64,000 nucleotides of DNA, taken from Falsiruegeria mediterranea M17 (GTDB taxonomy: Bacteria > Pseudomonadota > Alphaproteobacteria > Rhodobacterales > Rhodobacteraceae). The stretch is from NCBI RefSeq assembly GCF_900302455.1, contig NZ_ONZG01000006.1, positions 1 through 64,000 of the forward strand, read 5' to 3'. The position numbers and the translations under genes are program-made. Shown piece after piece: positions 45,166-53,587 of the stretch (position 1 is its first letter; each line of letters starts with the position of its first letter). Under the pieces are notes generated by a model, which was given only the letters and a program-made list of their open reading frames with translations, made no database searches and was not told the DNA's origin.

Positions 45166-45930
45166 TTACCAGTTTCCGTCCGGATAGGCCCGCTGCAGCC
45201 ACTGCATCGAGCACAGCAGGTGTCCCAGATGCTCGGTGTGCATGGTGCCGGTCTTGCCGCCCTTTTGTGCAAAGCGATTGCCGGGCACGCTCAGCGTGGC
45301 CTCGTCCAACACCTTCTGCACCAGCGCGTCATATTCTTCGCGCAGGCTGCTTGGATCCGGGGCTACACCTGCTGCTGCCATATCGACGTCCACTTCGTCG
45401 GAAAGGAACATCTCACCCACGTAGGGATAGAGATAGTCCAGCGCCTTCTGCATGCGCGCATGGCTTTCTTCGGTCCCGTCACCAAGCGCGACAACCGTGT
45501 CGGCCGAGCGTTCCAGGTGATAGGCGATTTCCTTGCTGGCCTTTTCGGCAATCTCGGCCACGCGGGTGTCACTGCTTTTCAGCAGGCGCGCGATGTAGAT
45601 CGAATGCCAGGCATCGAACAGGAACTGGCGCATGATGGTCTGGCCAAAATCGCCGTTCGGCATTTCAACCAGCAGCACGTTGCGGAAATCCCAGGCGTCG
45701 CGGTGAAACGCCAGACGGTCCGCATCACGACCTTCACCTTCAACCTCGCCCGCATAGCCCAGCCAGAACTGGGTCTGACCAATGAAATCCAATGCGGTAT
45801 TCGACAGCGCGATGTCCTCTTCCAGGACCGGGGCCATCCCGCACCATTCGCTGATCCGGTGACCCAGGATCAGAGTGTTGTCCCCCATACGCTGGAGGAA
45901 CTCGAACAGAGCCTCGTTGCGAGTCATCAC
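45166..45930 (-). CDS. paaC: Phenylacetyl-CoA epoxidase structural subunit C
   Basis: A 254-residue helical ferritin-like protein that stabilises catalytic PaaA. Typical segments are LQRMGDNTLILGHRISEWCG near the N-terminus, NGDFGQTIMRQFLFDAWHS in the middle and KGGKTGTMHTEHLGHLLCSM near the end. Its ATG overlaps the paaB stop by 4 nt. Confidence 0.95.
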   Translation of the reverse strand: MMTRNEALFEFLQRMGDNTLILGHRISEWCGMAPVLEEDIALSNTALDFIGQTQFWLGYAGEVEGEGRDADRLAFHRDAWDFRNVLLVEMPNGDFGQTIMRQFLFDAWHSIYIARLLKSSDTRVAEIAEKASKEIAYHLERSADTVVALGDGTEESHARMQKALDYLYPYVGEMFLSDEVDVDMAAAGVAPDPSSLREEYDALVQKVLDEATLSVPGNRFAQKGGKTGTMHTEHLGHLLCSMQWLQRAYPDGNW

Positions 45931-46211
45931 ATGGCCCCCACTTCATCAGGAATGTCAAAGAAGGTCGGGTGACGGTAAACCTTGCTTTCGCTGGGTTCAT
46001 AAAGCGGGCCTTTGTCCGACGGCGACGAGGCGGCGATGTTCACGGCCTCGACCACCCAGATCGACACGCCTTCGTTGCGACGGGTATAGACGTCGCGGGC
46101 GTTCTTGATCGCCATTTCGGCGTCGGGTGCATGCAGGCTGCCCACGTGGCGATGGCTCATGCCGTGCTGGCCGCGGATGAAAACTTCCCAAAGGGGCCAT
46201 TCGTTGTTCAT
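45927..46211 (-). CDS. paaB: Phenylacetyl-CoA epoxidase subunit B
   Basis: A 94-residue protein with the PaaB signature WPLWEVFIRGQHGMSHRHVG at the N-terminus and EMAIKNARDVYTRRNEGVSI after it. PaaB bridges epoxidase heterodimers. It is coupled to paaC by an ATGA overlap. A 72-bp gap separates it from the upstream DUF3291 gene. Confidence 0.95.
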   Translation of the reverse strand: MNNEWPLWEVFIRGQHGMSHRHVGSLHAPDAEMAIKNARDVYTRRNEGVSIWVVEAVNIAASSPSDKGPLYEPSESKVYRHPTFFDIPDEVGAM

Positions 46212-46283
46212 AGCTCAGTACTCCTCCTGGCTCGGCGCAACGCGCCTTGCCGGTCGCGTGACCGACGATCTGTTTCAAACTGT

Positions 46284-46760
46284 TCAGGCGGTGGCGCTTG
46301 TGCCGGATGTGGCTCGCCATCGCGTTGCCTCGGGCAGGTAGGCCCAGCCAAAGGCGGTATCTGTGTCGCCGTGGGCGCGCAGGTGGTCGAGCCAGTCCAG
46401 AGCCTCTTGCAGGCTGGGTTCCGTCCCCGTGTCCACCCACCACATGGCGGCGTGGGCCGTGTCGAGCAGATCAAACCACTCGGCGCGGCGGTCAAAGAAT
46501 TGCCGGTGCACGGTGCCCCAGACAAAGGTTTCCAGCGCCTCAATGCTGTCCCAGACCGACAGGTTGGCGATCATGTTCGGTTGCCCCGGAACCGTAGTTT
46601 GCATGGCGACACCATTGTCGTCCGCATATCGCCACTGAAACCCCGGGCTGCGGTCCGCCAGGTGGTTCACCCGGCGGATCCCCCGAACAAAATCCTGCAC
46701 CCGTCTATCGTCCACGTCATACTTCAGACGCGAAACGTTGATCTGGGCGAGGTGCCTCAC
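46284..46760 (-). CDS. DUF3291-domain protein inserted in the paa operon
   Basis: A 158-residue protein of the DUF3291 family, shown by [22 protein letters not shown]-like sequence (read here as [17 protein letters not shown]), [15 protein letters not shown] and [17 protein letters not shown]. The fold is probably a dimeric alpha/beta barrel related to small monooxygenases. Its ATG overlaps the paaA stop by 4 nt, so it is translated with the epoxidase. It has no assigned role in phenylacetate catabolism and is not part of the classical operon. Confidence 0.82.
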   Translation of the reverse strand: MRHLAQINVSRLKYDVDDRRVQDFVRGIRRVNHLADRSPGFQWRYADDNGVAMQTTVPGQPNMIANLSVWDSIEALETFVWGTVHRQFFDRRAEWFDLLDTAHAAMWWVDTGTEPSLQEALDWLDHLRAHGDTDTAFGWAYLPEATRWRATSGTSATA

Positions 46761-47734
46761 TCGGCAGCCACCCTGGCCGCAGCCTTTTTGCGGGCGTGGG
46801 CCAGCATACCTTCGCGGACCCAGGCACCGTCGTCCCAGGCCTTGTTGCGGTCGGCGAGACGGTCGACGTTGCAGGGGCCGTTGCCCTTGATCACGTCAAA
46901 GAACTCGGACCAGTCGGGCTGGCTGAAATCATAATGCCCGCGCTCTTCGTTCCACTTCAGATTTTCGTCCGGGACGGTCAGGCCAAGGAATTCGGCTTGC
47001 GGCACGGTCTGGTCCACGAATTTCTGGCGCAGCTCGTCGTTGGTGTTGATCTTGATCTTCCACGCCATCGACTGTTCCGAATGCACCGAGTCCCCGTCCG
47101 GTGGGCCGAACATCATCAGCGACGGATACCAGAAGCGGTTCAGCGCATCCTGAGCCATTTTCTTCTGCGCAGGCGTGCCCTCGGCACAGGCGCGGATGGC
47201 GTCATAGCCTTGACGCTGGTGAAAGCTCTCTTCTTTGCAGATGCGGATCATCGCGCGGGAATAGGGACCGTAAGAAGTCCGCTGCAGCGGCACCTGGTTC
47301 ATGATCGCCGCGCCATCCACCAGCCAACCGATGGCACCGATGTCGGCCCAGTTCAGCGATGGGTAGTTGAAGATCGACGAGTATTTCATGCGACCGTCCA
47401 GCAGCATTTCGGTGACCTCGTCCCGGGTGACGCCCAGTGTTTCGGCCGCACAGTAGAGGTAGAGGCCATGGCCCGCCTCGTCCTGCACCTTGGCCAATAG
47501 GATCGCCTTGCGCTCCAATGTGGGCGCGCGGGTGACCCAGTTGCCTTCGGGCAGGGTGCCGACGATCTCGGAATGGGCGTGCTGACCGATCTGACGGATC
47601 AGTGTCTTGCGGTACCCGACCGGCATCCAGTCTTTGGGTTCGATCTTTTCGCCTGCGTCAATGCGGGCCTGAAAGGCTGCCAGCTTTTCAGGATCTTCCT
47701 GTGACGCTTCGGATTTGACCATCTGTGCATACAT
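46757..47734 (-). CDS. paaA: Phenylacetyl-CoA epoxidase catalytic subunit
   Basis: A 325-residue di-iron oxygenase that forms the ring 1,2-epoxide of phenylacetyl-CoA. Iron-ligand motifs are intact: [14 protein letters not shown] and [14 protein letters not shown], each contributing the E-x-x-H pair. The N-terminus [20 protein letters not shown] is characteristic. It follows paaJ by 13 bp and is coupled to the DUF3291 gene. Confidence 0.96.
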   Translation of the reverse strand: MYAQMVKSEASQEDPEKLAAFQARIDAGEKIEPKDWMPVGYRKTLIRQIGQHAHSEIVGTLPEGNWVTRAPTLERKAILLAKVQDEAGHGLYLYCAAETLGVTRDEVTEMLLDGRMKYSSIFNYPSLNWADIGAIGWLVDGAAIMNQVPLQRTSYGPYSRAMIRICKEESFHQRQGYDAIRACAEGTPAQKKMAQDALNRFWYPSLMMFGPPDGDSVHSEQSMAWKIKINTNDELRQKFVDQTVPQAEFLGLTVPDENLKWNEERGHYDFSQPDWSEFFDVIKGNGPCNVDRLADRNKAWDDGAWVREGMLAHARKKAAARVAAE

Positions 47735-47747
47735 GGCAGTTCCCTCC

Positions 47748-48950
47748 TTAAACTCGTTCCAGGATCAGGGCAGCACCCTGACCGACGCCAACACACATGG
47801 TACACAGCGCATAGCGCCCACCCGTGCGTTGCAATTGATAGGCCGCCGTCAGCACCAGACGTGCGCCCGACATACCCAGCGGGTGCCCGATCGAGATCGC
47901 ACCACCGTTGGGGTTAACATGGGGTGCATCATCGGCCACGCCAAGCTCACGCAGGGTGGCAAGACCCTGGCTGGCAAAAGCTTCGTTCAATTCTATCACA
48001 TCCATCTGCTCGATGGTCAGACCTGCGCGGGCCAGCACCTTGCGGCAGGCAGGCACCGGGCCGATGCCCATGATGCGCGGCGCCACGCCCGCTACCGACA
48101 TGCCCACCACGCGGGCCATCGGCTTGAGGCTGTTCTTGGCCGCTGCAGCTTCGTTGGCCATCAGGATCGCCGCTGCGCCATCATTGACGCCCGAGGCGTT
48201 GCCTGCGGTCACGGTCTTGTCGGGGCCATTGATGCCCTTGAGCCCTGCCAGCTTTTCAATGGTTGAGCCGGGGCGGGGGTGCTCGTCGGTGTCGAACACG
48301 ATCGGATCACCCTTGCGCTGCGGGATTGTGACGGGCGCGATTTCGTCCTTGAACACACCGGCTGCATCAGCCGCAGCCCAACGGGCCTGGCTGCGCGCGG
48401 CAAAGGCATCCTGGTCAGCCCGGCTGACGCCAAAGTCGTCGGCCACGTTGTCAGCGGTCTGCGGCATCGTGTCGGTGCCATACATCGCGTGCATCTTCTT
48501 ATTCACGAAACGCCAGCCGATGGTGGTGTCATAAACACTGTTGGCGCGGCTAAAGGCGTTGGTGGCCTTGGGCATCACAAAAGGCGCGCGGCTCATGCTT
48601 TCGACGCCACCGGCGATGACCATGTCATAGTCACCGGCCTTGATCCCGCGCGAGGCCATGCCAACCGCGTCCATGCCGCTGGCACACAGGCGGTTCACTG
48701 TGGTGCCCGGGACATCGATTGGCAGACCCGCCAGCAGCCCGGCCATCCGCGCCACGTTGCGGTTGCTTTCGCCAGCCTGGTTGGCGTCGCCAAAGATCAC
48801 GTCGTCAACACTGGCCCAGTCCACATCGACGTTGCGTTCCATCAGGGCGGCAATTGGCAGCGCAGCCAGATCATCGGTCCGAACCCCGGACAGGGCCCCG
48901 CCGTAGCGTCCGATTGGGGTGCGTTGTGCGTCGCAGATGAAGGCGTCCAT
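47748..48950 (-). CDS. paaJ: 3-oxoadipyl-CoA / 3-oxo-5,6-dehydrosuberyl-CoA thiolase
   Basis: A 400-residue thiolase completing phenylacetate degradation to acetyl-CoA and succinyl-CoA. Catalytic residues are the Cys in [13 protein letters not shown], His in [12 protein letters not shown] and Cys in [11 protein letters not shown]. It is equally similar in motif to PcaF of the beta-ketoadipate pathway; the paa context favours PaaJ. It heads the leftward operon, with operator copy 3 about 36-55 bp upstream. Confidence 0.9.
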   Translation of the reverse strand: MDAFICDAQRTPIGRYGGALSGVRTDDLAALPIAALMERNVDVDWASVDDVIFGDANQAGESNRNVARMAGLLAGLPIDVPGTTVNRLCASGMDAVGMASRGIKAGDYDMVIAGGVESMSRAPFVMPKATNAFSRANSVYDTTIGWRFVNKKMHAMYGTDTMPQTADNVADDFGVSRADQDAFAARSQARWAAADAAGVFKDEIAPVTIPQRKGDPIVFDTDEHPRPGSTIEKLAGLKGINGPDKTVTAGNASGVNDGAAAILMANEAAAAKNSLKPMARVVGMSVAGVAPRIMGIGPVPACRKVLARAGLTIEQMDVIELNEAFASQGLATLRELGVADDAPHVNPNGGAISIGHPLGMSGARLVLTAAYQLQRTGGRYALCTMCVGVGQGAALILERV

Positions 48951-48985
48951 TCAGAATAGTCTCCAATTGTTGTCTGCACCATAAG

Positions 48986-49005
48986 GTGACCGCTTGGTCG
49001 GGTAA
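48986..49005. promoter_or_regulatory. Paa-cluster operator, copy 3 (paaJ promoter)
   Basis: GTGACCGCTTGGTCGGGTAA keeps the TGACC and TCGG-TAA half-sites of the other two copies at the same spacing (13 of 20 identical to copy 2). It lies 36-55 bp upstream of the paaJ-paaABCDE operon. Confidence 0.6.
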
Positions 49006-49102
49006 TACGTGTGAATATGATTCGCGGCAAGTAAAATGTAACACATTTTTAGAAAGTCGGTAAAAATGGTAACATATGGATGTCATGAACGCCTGGCGTG
49101 GG

Positions 49103-49455
49103 TCAGCGGCGACCGTTTCGCCGAAACGCCCACATCCATCCGCAGGCCAGCAGTGGGATTGCAATCGTGCGCAATATGTCAGCCAGACTCTCTTGCCATC
49201 GCCAGCGGGACAACGTTTTCAAATCGTCGCGCAGGTCCAGCGCTTCCATTGCCACGGCCAAAGCAAATGAAATCGCCAGCGCCTGCAGGCCAGGTCGCAG
49301 CCCCGGCTTGCGCCGGGACAATGCGAGGACCGAGATCAACACAGCATGCCGAGCAAGACATGCAGAATGTCCCGGTCGATCGGAACATAATGGGCGAGCC
49401 AAAGCTTGAAGGCCTGATAGCTCAAAATCTCAGAGCTTATGTTGCCTTCGGACAT
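49103..49455 (-). pseudogene. Small membrane-protein gene with a one-base frameshift
   Basis: The ATG at 49453-49455 encodes a typical start with AFKLWLAHYVPIDRDILHVL and reaches GML at 49342. The next codons in that frame are TGT then TGA. One base over, the frame continues VLISVLALSRRK, then a hydrophobic ALAISFALAVAMEALDLRDD and SLADILRTIAIPLLACGWMW, stopping at 49103. Insertion of one G (CTGTG to CTGGTG) restores a continuous 117-residue protein with about three membrane segments. It lies 27 bp after the sulfatase stop. Family and function are unknown; a sequencing error is possible. Confidence 0.7.
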
Positions 49456-49481
49456 TCAGGTGGCGTCGTATGTTGCGTTCT

Positions 49482-50921
49482 TCAGTCCGAAGGTGGCGTG
49501 TAGGGATCTGGCGTTCCCGGTGCGATGGGGGGGTATTTCTGGAACGTAGCCAGATGCTCACCCAGTTGTGGCAGAGCTTTTTCAGCAACCCAGGTGTAAG
49601 GGAACAGCACGTTATCGCGTTCACCGGGATCGTTCAGCAGATTGTAGACCCGAGGGGTGTCAGAGGTTTCCGTCGGACTGAAGATCGTCGCGTTTTCCTT
49701 GAACAGAACTTTCCAATCCTGCCACTTCACGCCAAAGATCTGCTCTCCCATGTAAACGATCACGCCGTCCCGGTTCGAATTCTTCTGTTGGCCCAGAAAA
49801 AACGCAGATTGATCGATCCCGTCAAAGGCCCGGTCTTGTGGAACCTTGCCCCCGGCAAAGGCGGCGAGGGTCGGAAACAAGTCCATAGAATGCACCACCT
49901 CGTTGCTGGCCGATCCGGCAGGGATCTTGCCGGGCCACTTGATCGCAAATGGGACGCGCATGCTGCCTTCAAGGCTGGTGAAAAGGGTGCCACGGAATGG
50001 GCCAGCGGTTCCTTGCACGGCAGGCGTGGGGGACACGTTGGAACTTCCGACCGGCAATGCCTCTGGGCCGTTGTCTGCAGTAAAGATCACGACGGTATTG
50101 TCGCTGACACCAGCCTTTTCCAAGGCCTCGGTCACACGACCAACATAGGTATCGGTCTGAAGCAGGATATCCGCCCAAACACCATTCCCGGTTTCACCGT
50201 CAAACTCTGGATGGGGGATGTTTGGATAGTGCGTGTTGGTATAGGCCAGATACAGGAAGAACGGATCGTCTGTCTCGCTCTTGCGGTTGATGAAGTCGAC
50301 GGCCTTGTCGGTCAGGTCCCCATCGATAAGGCCGCGATACTCGATGTCATAATCCCGGGCCACGGTGGCTGGCTGCCCGGCCACGCCTTGCATGACAACA
50401 GGGGCTTCCATGTCGGCCTCGGCAAATCCACTAAGTGTGCGCCAAACCGTGACATCCGTTGTTTCGACGCCATAAAACTCGTCGAAACCCTGACTTGTTG
50501 GGAACCGCCCTTCGGTCCAGCCCAGATGCCATTTGCCGAGCATTGCGGTGTCATAACCAGCCTCTTTCAGCATCTCGGCCATCGTGATTTCCCACTGCAC
50601 CAGACCGTAAACACCGCCGCCAAGTGGCACTGTGTGATTGCCGCTGCGAATGCCGTATCTGCCTGTCATCGTGGCGGCGCGCGACGGGGTGCACTGGCTT
50701 TCGACATTGAAATTGGTCAACCGCAGGCCTTCGGCGGCCAGCGCATCCATTGAAGGTGTCTCGGTTCCGCGGATAATACCGCCGCCATTAAACCCGGGTT
50801 CACCCCAGCCGAAATTGTCCAGAAAGACGAAGACGATGTTGGGTTTGTCCTGGGCTGCGGCAATGGACGACAAAGAACATGTCAGACCGGCCGCTATCAG
50901 GAGACTGCGAAATATCTTCAT
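49482..50921 (-). CDS. Secreted arylsulfatase-family sulfatase
   Basis: A 479-residue formylglycine-dependent sulfatase with a signal peptide (residues 1-23). The active-site motif is CTPSRAATMTGR with Cys77 as the residue matured to formylglycine. Metal-binding elements are Asp35 in FLDNFGWGEPG (Asn follows where many relatives have a second Asp) and FTADNGPEALPVG. Later conserved lysine and histidine occur in LGKWHLG and TNTHYP. It could release sulfate from algal esters. The frameshifted small gene follows downstream. Confidence 0.9.
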   Translation of the reverse strand: MKIFRSLLIAAGLTCSLSSIAAAQDKPNIVFVFLDNFGWGEPGFNGGGIIRGTETPSMDALAAEGLRLTNFNVESQCTPSRAATMTGRYGIRSGNHTVPLGGGVYGLVQWEITMAEMLKEAGYDTAMLGKWHLGWTEGRFPTSQGFDEFYGVETTDVTVWRTLSGFAEADMEAPVVMQGVAGQPATVARDYDIEYRGLIDGDLTDKAVDFINRKSETDDPFFLYLAYTNTHYPNIPHPEFDGETGNGVWADILLQTDTYVGRVTEALEKAGVSDNTVVIFTADNGPEALPVGSSNVSPTPAVQGTAGPFRGTLFTSLEGSMRVPFAIKWPGKIPAGSASNEVVHSMDLFPTLAAFAGGKVPQDRAFDGIDQSAFFLGQQKNSNRDGVIVYMGEQIFGVKWQDWKVLFKENATIFSPTETSDTPRVYNLLNDPGERDNVLFPYTWVAEKALPQLGEHLATFQKYPPIAPGTPDPYTPPSD

Positions 50922-50996
50922 GAAAGTACCTCCAGATCAACTGGAGGCATTCTAACGTTTGAATGCGAGCTTAAGTCAACAGCTCAGGCCTTAGGT

Positions 50997-51389
50997 TTAA
51001 AGCTGTCCGGCTTCTTCCAGTACCTTGCGAGCCACTCGGAAACACTCCAGCGACTGTGGAACCCCGCAATAGATGCCGATCACATGGATGATGGCCCGGA
51101 TTTCCTCTTTGCTGACACCGTTGTTGAGCGCGCCGCGGCAGTGAATCTCCCACTCATGCATCTTTCCAAGTGCGCCGATCATGGCGAGGTTCATCATCGA
51201 GCGTGTCTTGGGCTCGATCACGTCATCGCCCCAACCGAAGCCCCAGCACCAGGCGGTCATCGCCTCTTGAAAGGGGCGGGTGAAGTCATCGGCCGCGGCC
51301 AGGTTCTTTTCGACGTATTCGGCACCCAGAGTGCCCTTGCGCTGTTCCAGGCCTTTGAGGAACAGATCTTCGTTGAACAAATCGGCCAT
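50997..51389 (-). CDS. Carboxymuconolactone-decarboxylase-family protein
   Basis: A 130-residue all-helical protein close to PcaC-type 4-carboxymuconolactone decarboxylases. The conserved block reads EWEIHCRGALNNGVSKEEIR, followed by AIIHVIGIYCGVPQSLECFR. The AhpD-type CxxC redox motif is absent, so a peroxidase role is unlikely. No other pca genes are nearby; the gene stands between the sulfatase and the Rieske oxygenase. The 154-bp gap to the Rieske stop contains no gene that I can support. Confidence 0.82.
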   Translation of the reverse strand: MADLFNEDLFLKGLEQRKGTLGAEYVEKNLAAADDFTRPFQEAMTAWCWGFGWGDDVIEPKTRSMMNLAMIGALGKMHEWEIHCRGALNNGVSKEEIRAIIHVIGIYCGVPQSLECFRVARKVLEEAGQL

Positions 51390-51543
51390 AATTTCTCCGT
51401 ATCGGTCTTGGCTGTTGGGCGGTTGTCAGATGGCCCGGTTTGGGTCGTTCCCTGCAAGCCGTGGTGTTCTATCGCTGGGCGGGCGTTGCGTCAAAGGAGC
51501 GGTGGTCGGACAACGGGCAGCGCCCCCGGTTGCTGATGCCCGG

Positions 51544-52635
51544 CTATGGGTCGACAGCCTCACGCATCCATTGTTGTAACCTGGCAATGGAATGCTCGGA
51601 CATCACGCCACCCGATGGGTCCAGTACCAGCGGACCCGGACGATACCCTCGCGATTTAAGGCCGCGATAGACCGATTCCACAAGGTGAATGTCTTCCTCC
51701 ACAGTGGTTTCGCGGTCCTGTACTGCAAGTTGCCGGATGACCGCGCTTTCCGACCCGCCCTCGGTGAACCAACCGCGCCAGACAGTGCAGTGATCGGTGC
51801 CCTGGGCGCGCCAGTGATAGGTGTTGAGCACATTGCCCGGATAGCATTGAAACGAAAACATCGGCCACAGGAACCACGACTGATAGTCACCCGCATGGGG
51901 CACCGACATGTCGATGGGATAGGTCATCTTGTCGAGGGCCTGACACTCGGTGGTGTGGCGCAGGACATAGCCGCCACCCTCGTCGGGTTTGATGTCATAG
52001 GTCTCGGGTTTGACCACACCTTCGGCAAAGGTGGGGTGGTTGGTCGGGCAGTGATAGCACTCCGAATAGTTCTCGATGCTGACTTTCCAGTTACAGTTTT
52101 CTGGAACCTCGACCCATTCCAACGGTTCAAGCGCGTCGATGTGGGGCACATAGGCGCGGATTTCTTCGCGCACGCCGGGATACCAGTCGTCCATAGGTGC
52201 CGCATCGTCATCAAGATTGACGAAGATGAAGCCGTTGAACACTTCGGTTTGGACCGAGGTCAGGCAAATGGCCGAGCGGTCAAATCCCGGCACTGACTTG
52301 ATGTTGGGCCCTGCGCGCAGCTCGCCTGACAGCTCGTAGGTCCACGAGTGGTATGGGCACACGACCACACGCGTATTGCCCGCACCGGTGACCATTTCAT
52401 GCGCGCGGTGTTGGCAGACGTTATAGAAAGTTCGGATCTCACCATCGCGGCCGCGGATGCAGAACAGGCTCTCGCCCGCGATCTCGAAGGCAAAGTAATC
52501 CCCGATTTCGCGGACCTGAGCGATATGGCCCGCAAACTGCCAGGTGCGGGCCAGAAGACCCTGCATTTCCTGCTCGAAAATCGCAGGATCGGTATAATAG
52601 CGCGCGTCCAGAGACTGCGTCAGGGGTGCGTTCAT
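51544..52635 (-). CDS. Rieske oxygenase of the betaine/carnitine demethylase type
   Basis: A 363-residue aromatic-ring-hydroxylating-type alpha subunit. The Rieske cluster ligands are VCQHRAHE and VVCPYHSW, and the mononuclear iron site is ENYSECYHCPTNHP. Overall it resembles quaternary-amine demethylases such as GbcA, CntA and stachydrine demethylase, which remove methyl groups oxidatively from betaines. No reductase component is encoded nearby, so it must borrow one. The start overlaps the RpiR gene stop by 4 nt. Context suggests proline-betaine or hydroxyproline-betaine demethylation. Confidence 0.85.
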   Translation of the reverse strand: MNAPLTQSLDARYYTDPAIFEQEMQGLLARTWQFAGHIAQVREIGDYFAFEIAGESLFCIRGRDGEIRTFYNVCQHRAHEMVTGAGNTRVVVCPYHSWTYELSGELRAGPNIKSVPGFDRSAICLTSVQTEVFNGFIFVNLDDDAAPMDDWYPGVREEIRAYVPHIDALEPLEWVEVPENCNWKVSIENYSECYHCPTNHPTFAEGVVKPETYDIKPDEGGGYVLRHTTECQALDKMTYPIDMSVPHAGDYQSWFLWPMFSFQCYPGNVLNTYHWRAQGTDHCTVWRGWFTEGGSESAVIRQLAVQDRETTVEEDIHLVESVYRGLKSRGYRPGPLVLDPSGGVMSEHSIARLQQWMREAVDP

Positions 52636-53519
52636 TCAGGCTCCTCCGCATATAGGCCCAATTGATGGCGACGACGATGAAACCGCTCGACCCGTTCGAC
52701 GATCTCGTCGCTGGAGACGGCGATCACAAAGGACAGCAGCGTTTCCAACAGTGCGATTGTCGACACGGACGAGGGGAAAAACTGCGGCGTGTCGGCAGCA
52801 ACGACAAATCCGTGATTGGCGTTCAAGATCACTGGGCTCGCCGGGCTGTCTGACAGACCCACCACTGTCATCCCTTGCTCGCGTGCCAGCTTGATCGCTT
52901 CGATCACCTCGGTGCGATACGGATGGCAGGTGATGGCGATCAGCACGTCCTGCTCATCCGCCCAGGCCAAATCGTCGATTGCCGTGGACCCCGGTCGCGG
53001 GATCGCGTGAAACTGCTTCATTCCTGTTGAGGCAAGATAAGTGAAGTTGCGCGCGTTCGAGTTGTTGACGCCTACGCCCAGGGTATAGATCTGTCGCGAA
53101 TTCCAAATGTCCGTCGCGGCCGCCTTCAGGGCTTCTTCGCTGATCCCACCAAATGTCTCTTCGATATTGCGGATCGCAGCGCCCACCATATCGGCATACA
53201 GCCCGCCAAGCTCGCCGGACTTCCCAATATCCTGCAGCCATCGAGCGCGATCCGGGAAGGACACGGTCCCCCGCCTGATCGCGTCGCGGAATGGGGCGCG
53301 GAAATCCTCGTACCCATCAAAACCCACTTGGCGGGCCATGCGCACAAAGGTGTTGGGTTTCACATTGGCGGCTTCGGCAATCTCGCGCACGGTCGAAACC
53401 CCCACATCCGTGGGGTTTTCCAGAACGTAACGCGCGGCCTTCTGCGCCTCGGGCGTCAGGGCATCCCATTCCTCGGTCAGCCGGTTCAGAACGATTGATG
53501 ATACATTTGTGTCATTCAT
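52632..53519 (-). CDS. RpiR-family HTH/SIS regulator
   Basis: A 295-residue regulator with an N-terminal RpiR helix-turn-helix (VSTVREIAEAANVKPNTFVR, about residues 40-60) and a C-terminal SIS sugar-isomerase-like domain (IYTLGVGVNNSNARNFTYLA, then VLIAITCHPYRTEVIEAIKL). It probably senses a pathway intermediate. I chose the ATG at 53517-53519; an in-frame start at 53573 is possible. It is coupled to the Rieske gene and divergent from the flavoprotein gene, with an 8-bp inverted repeat around its start. Confidence 0.85.
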   Translation of the reverse strand: MNDTNVSSIVLNRLTEEWDALTPEAQKAARYVLENPTDVGVSTVREIAEAANVKPNTFVRMARQVGFDGYEDFRAPFRDAIRRGTVSFPDRARWLQDIGKSGELGGLYADMVGAAIRNIEETFGGISEEALKAAATDIWNSRQIYTLGVGVNNSNARNFTYLASTGMKQFHAIPRPGSTAIDDLAWADEQDVLIAITCHPYRTEVIEAIKLAREQGMTVVGLSDSPASPVILNANHGFVVAADTPQFFPSSVSTIALLETLLSFVIAVSSDEIVERVERFHRRRHQLGLYAEEPE

Positions 53520-53540
53520 GATTGACGATGGTACAAATGT
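53503..53540. promoter_or_regulatory. Inverted repeat at the RpiR/flavoprotein divergent promoter
   Basis: ACATTTGT (53503-53510) and ACAAATGT (53533-53540) are perfect 8-bp inverted copies, with centres 30 bp apart. They straddle the RpiR start and lie 48-85 bp before the flavoprotein start. Two half-operators three helical turns apart would suit an autoregulating RpiR dimer pair. Confidence 0.5.
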
Positions 53541-53587
53541 GGAATTAGCCTGTCGAGCAGAATCGTGATGCATGAAGTGGAAAAATC

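Noticed and set aside
43978-45972. A 664-codon forward frame opposite paaC, paaD and paaE
   Set aside because: The reverse strand carries three well-supported paa genes with all catalytic motifs. The forward frame is a high-GC artefact.
49103-49402. The 99-codon frame as an independent intact gene
   Set aside because: Its first third is the out-of-frame reading of a better N-terminus starting at 49455; the two parts fit a single frameshifted gene.
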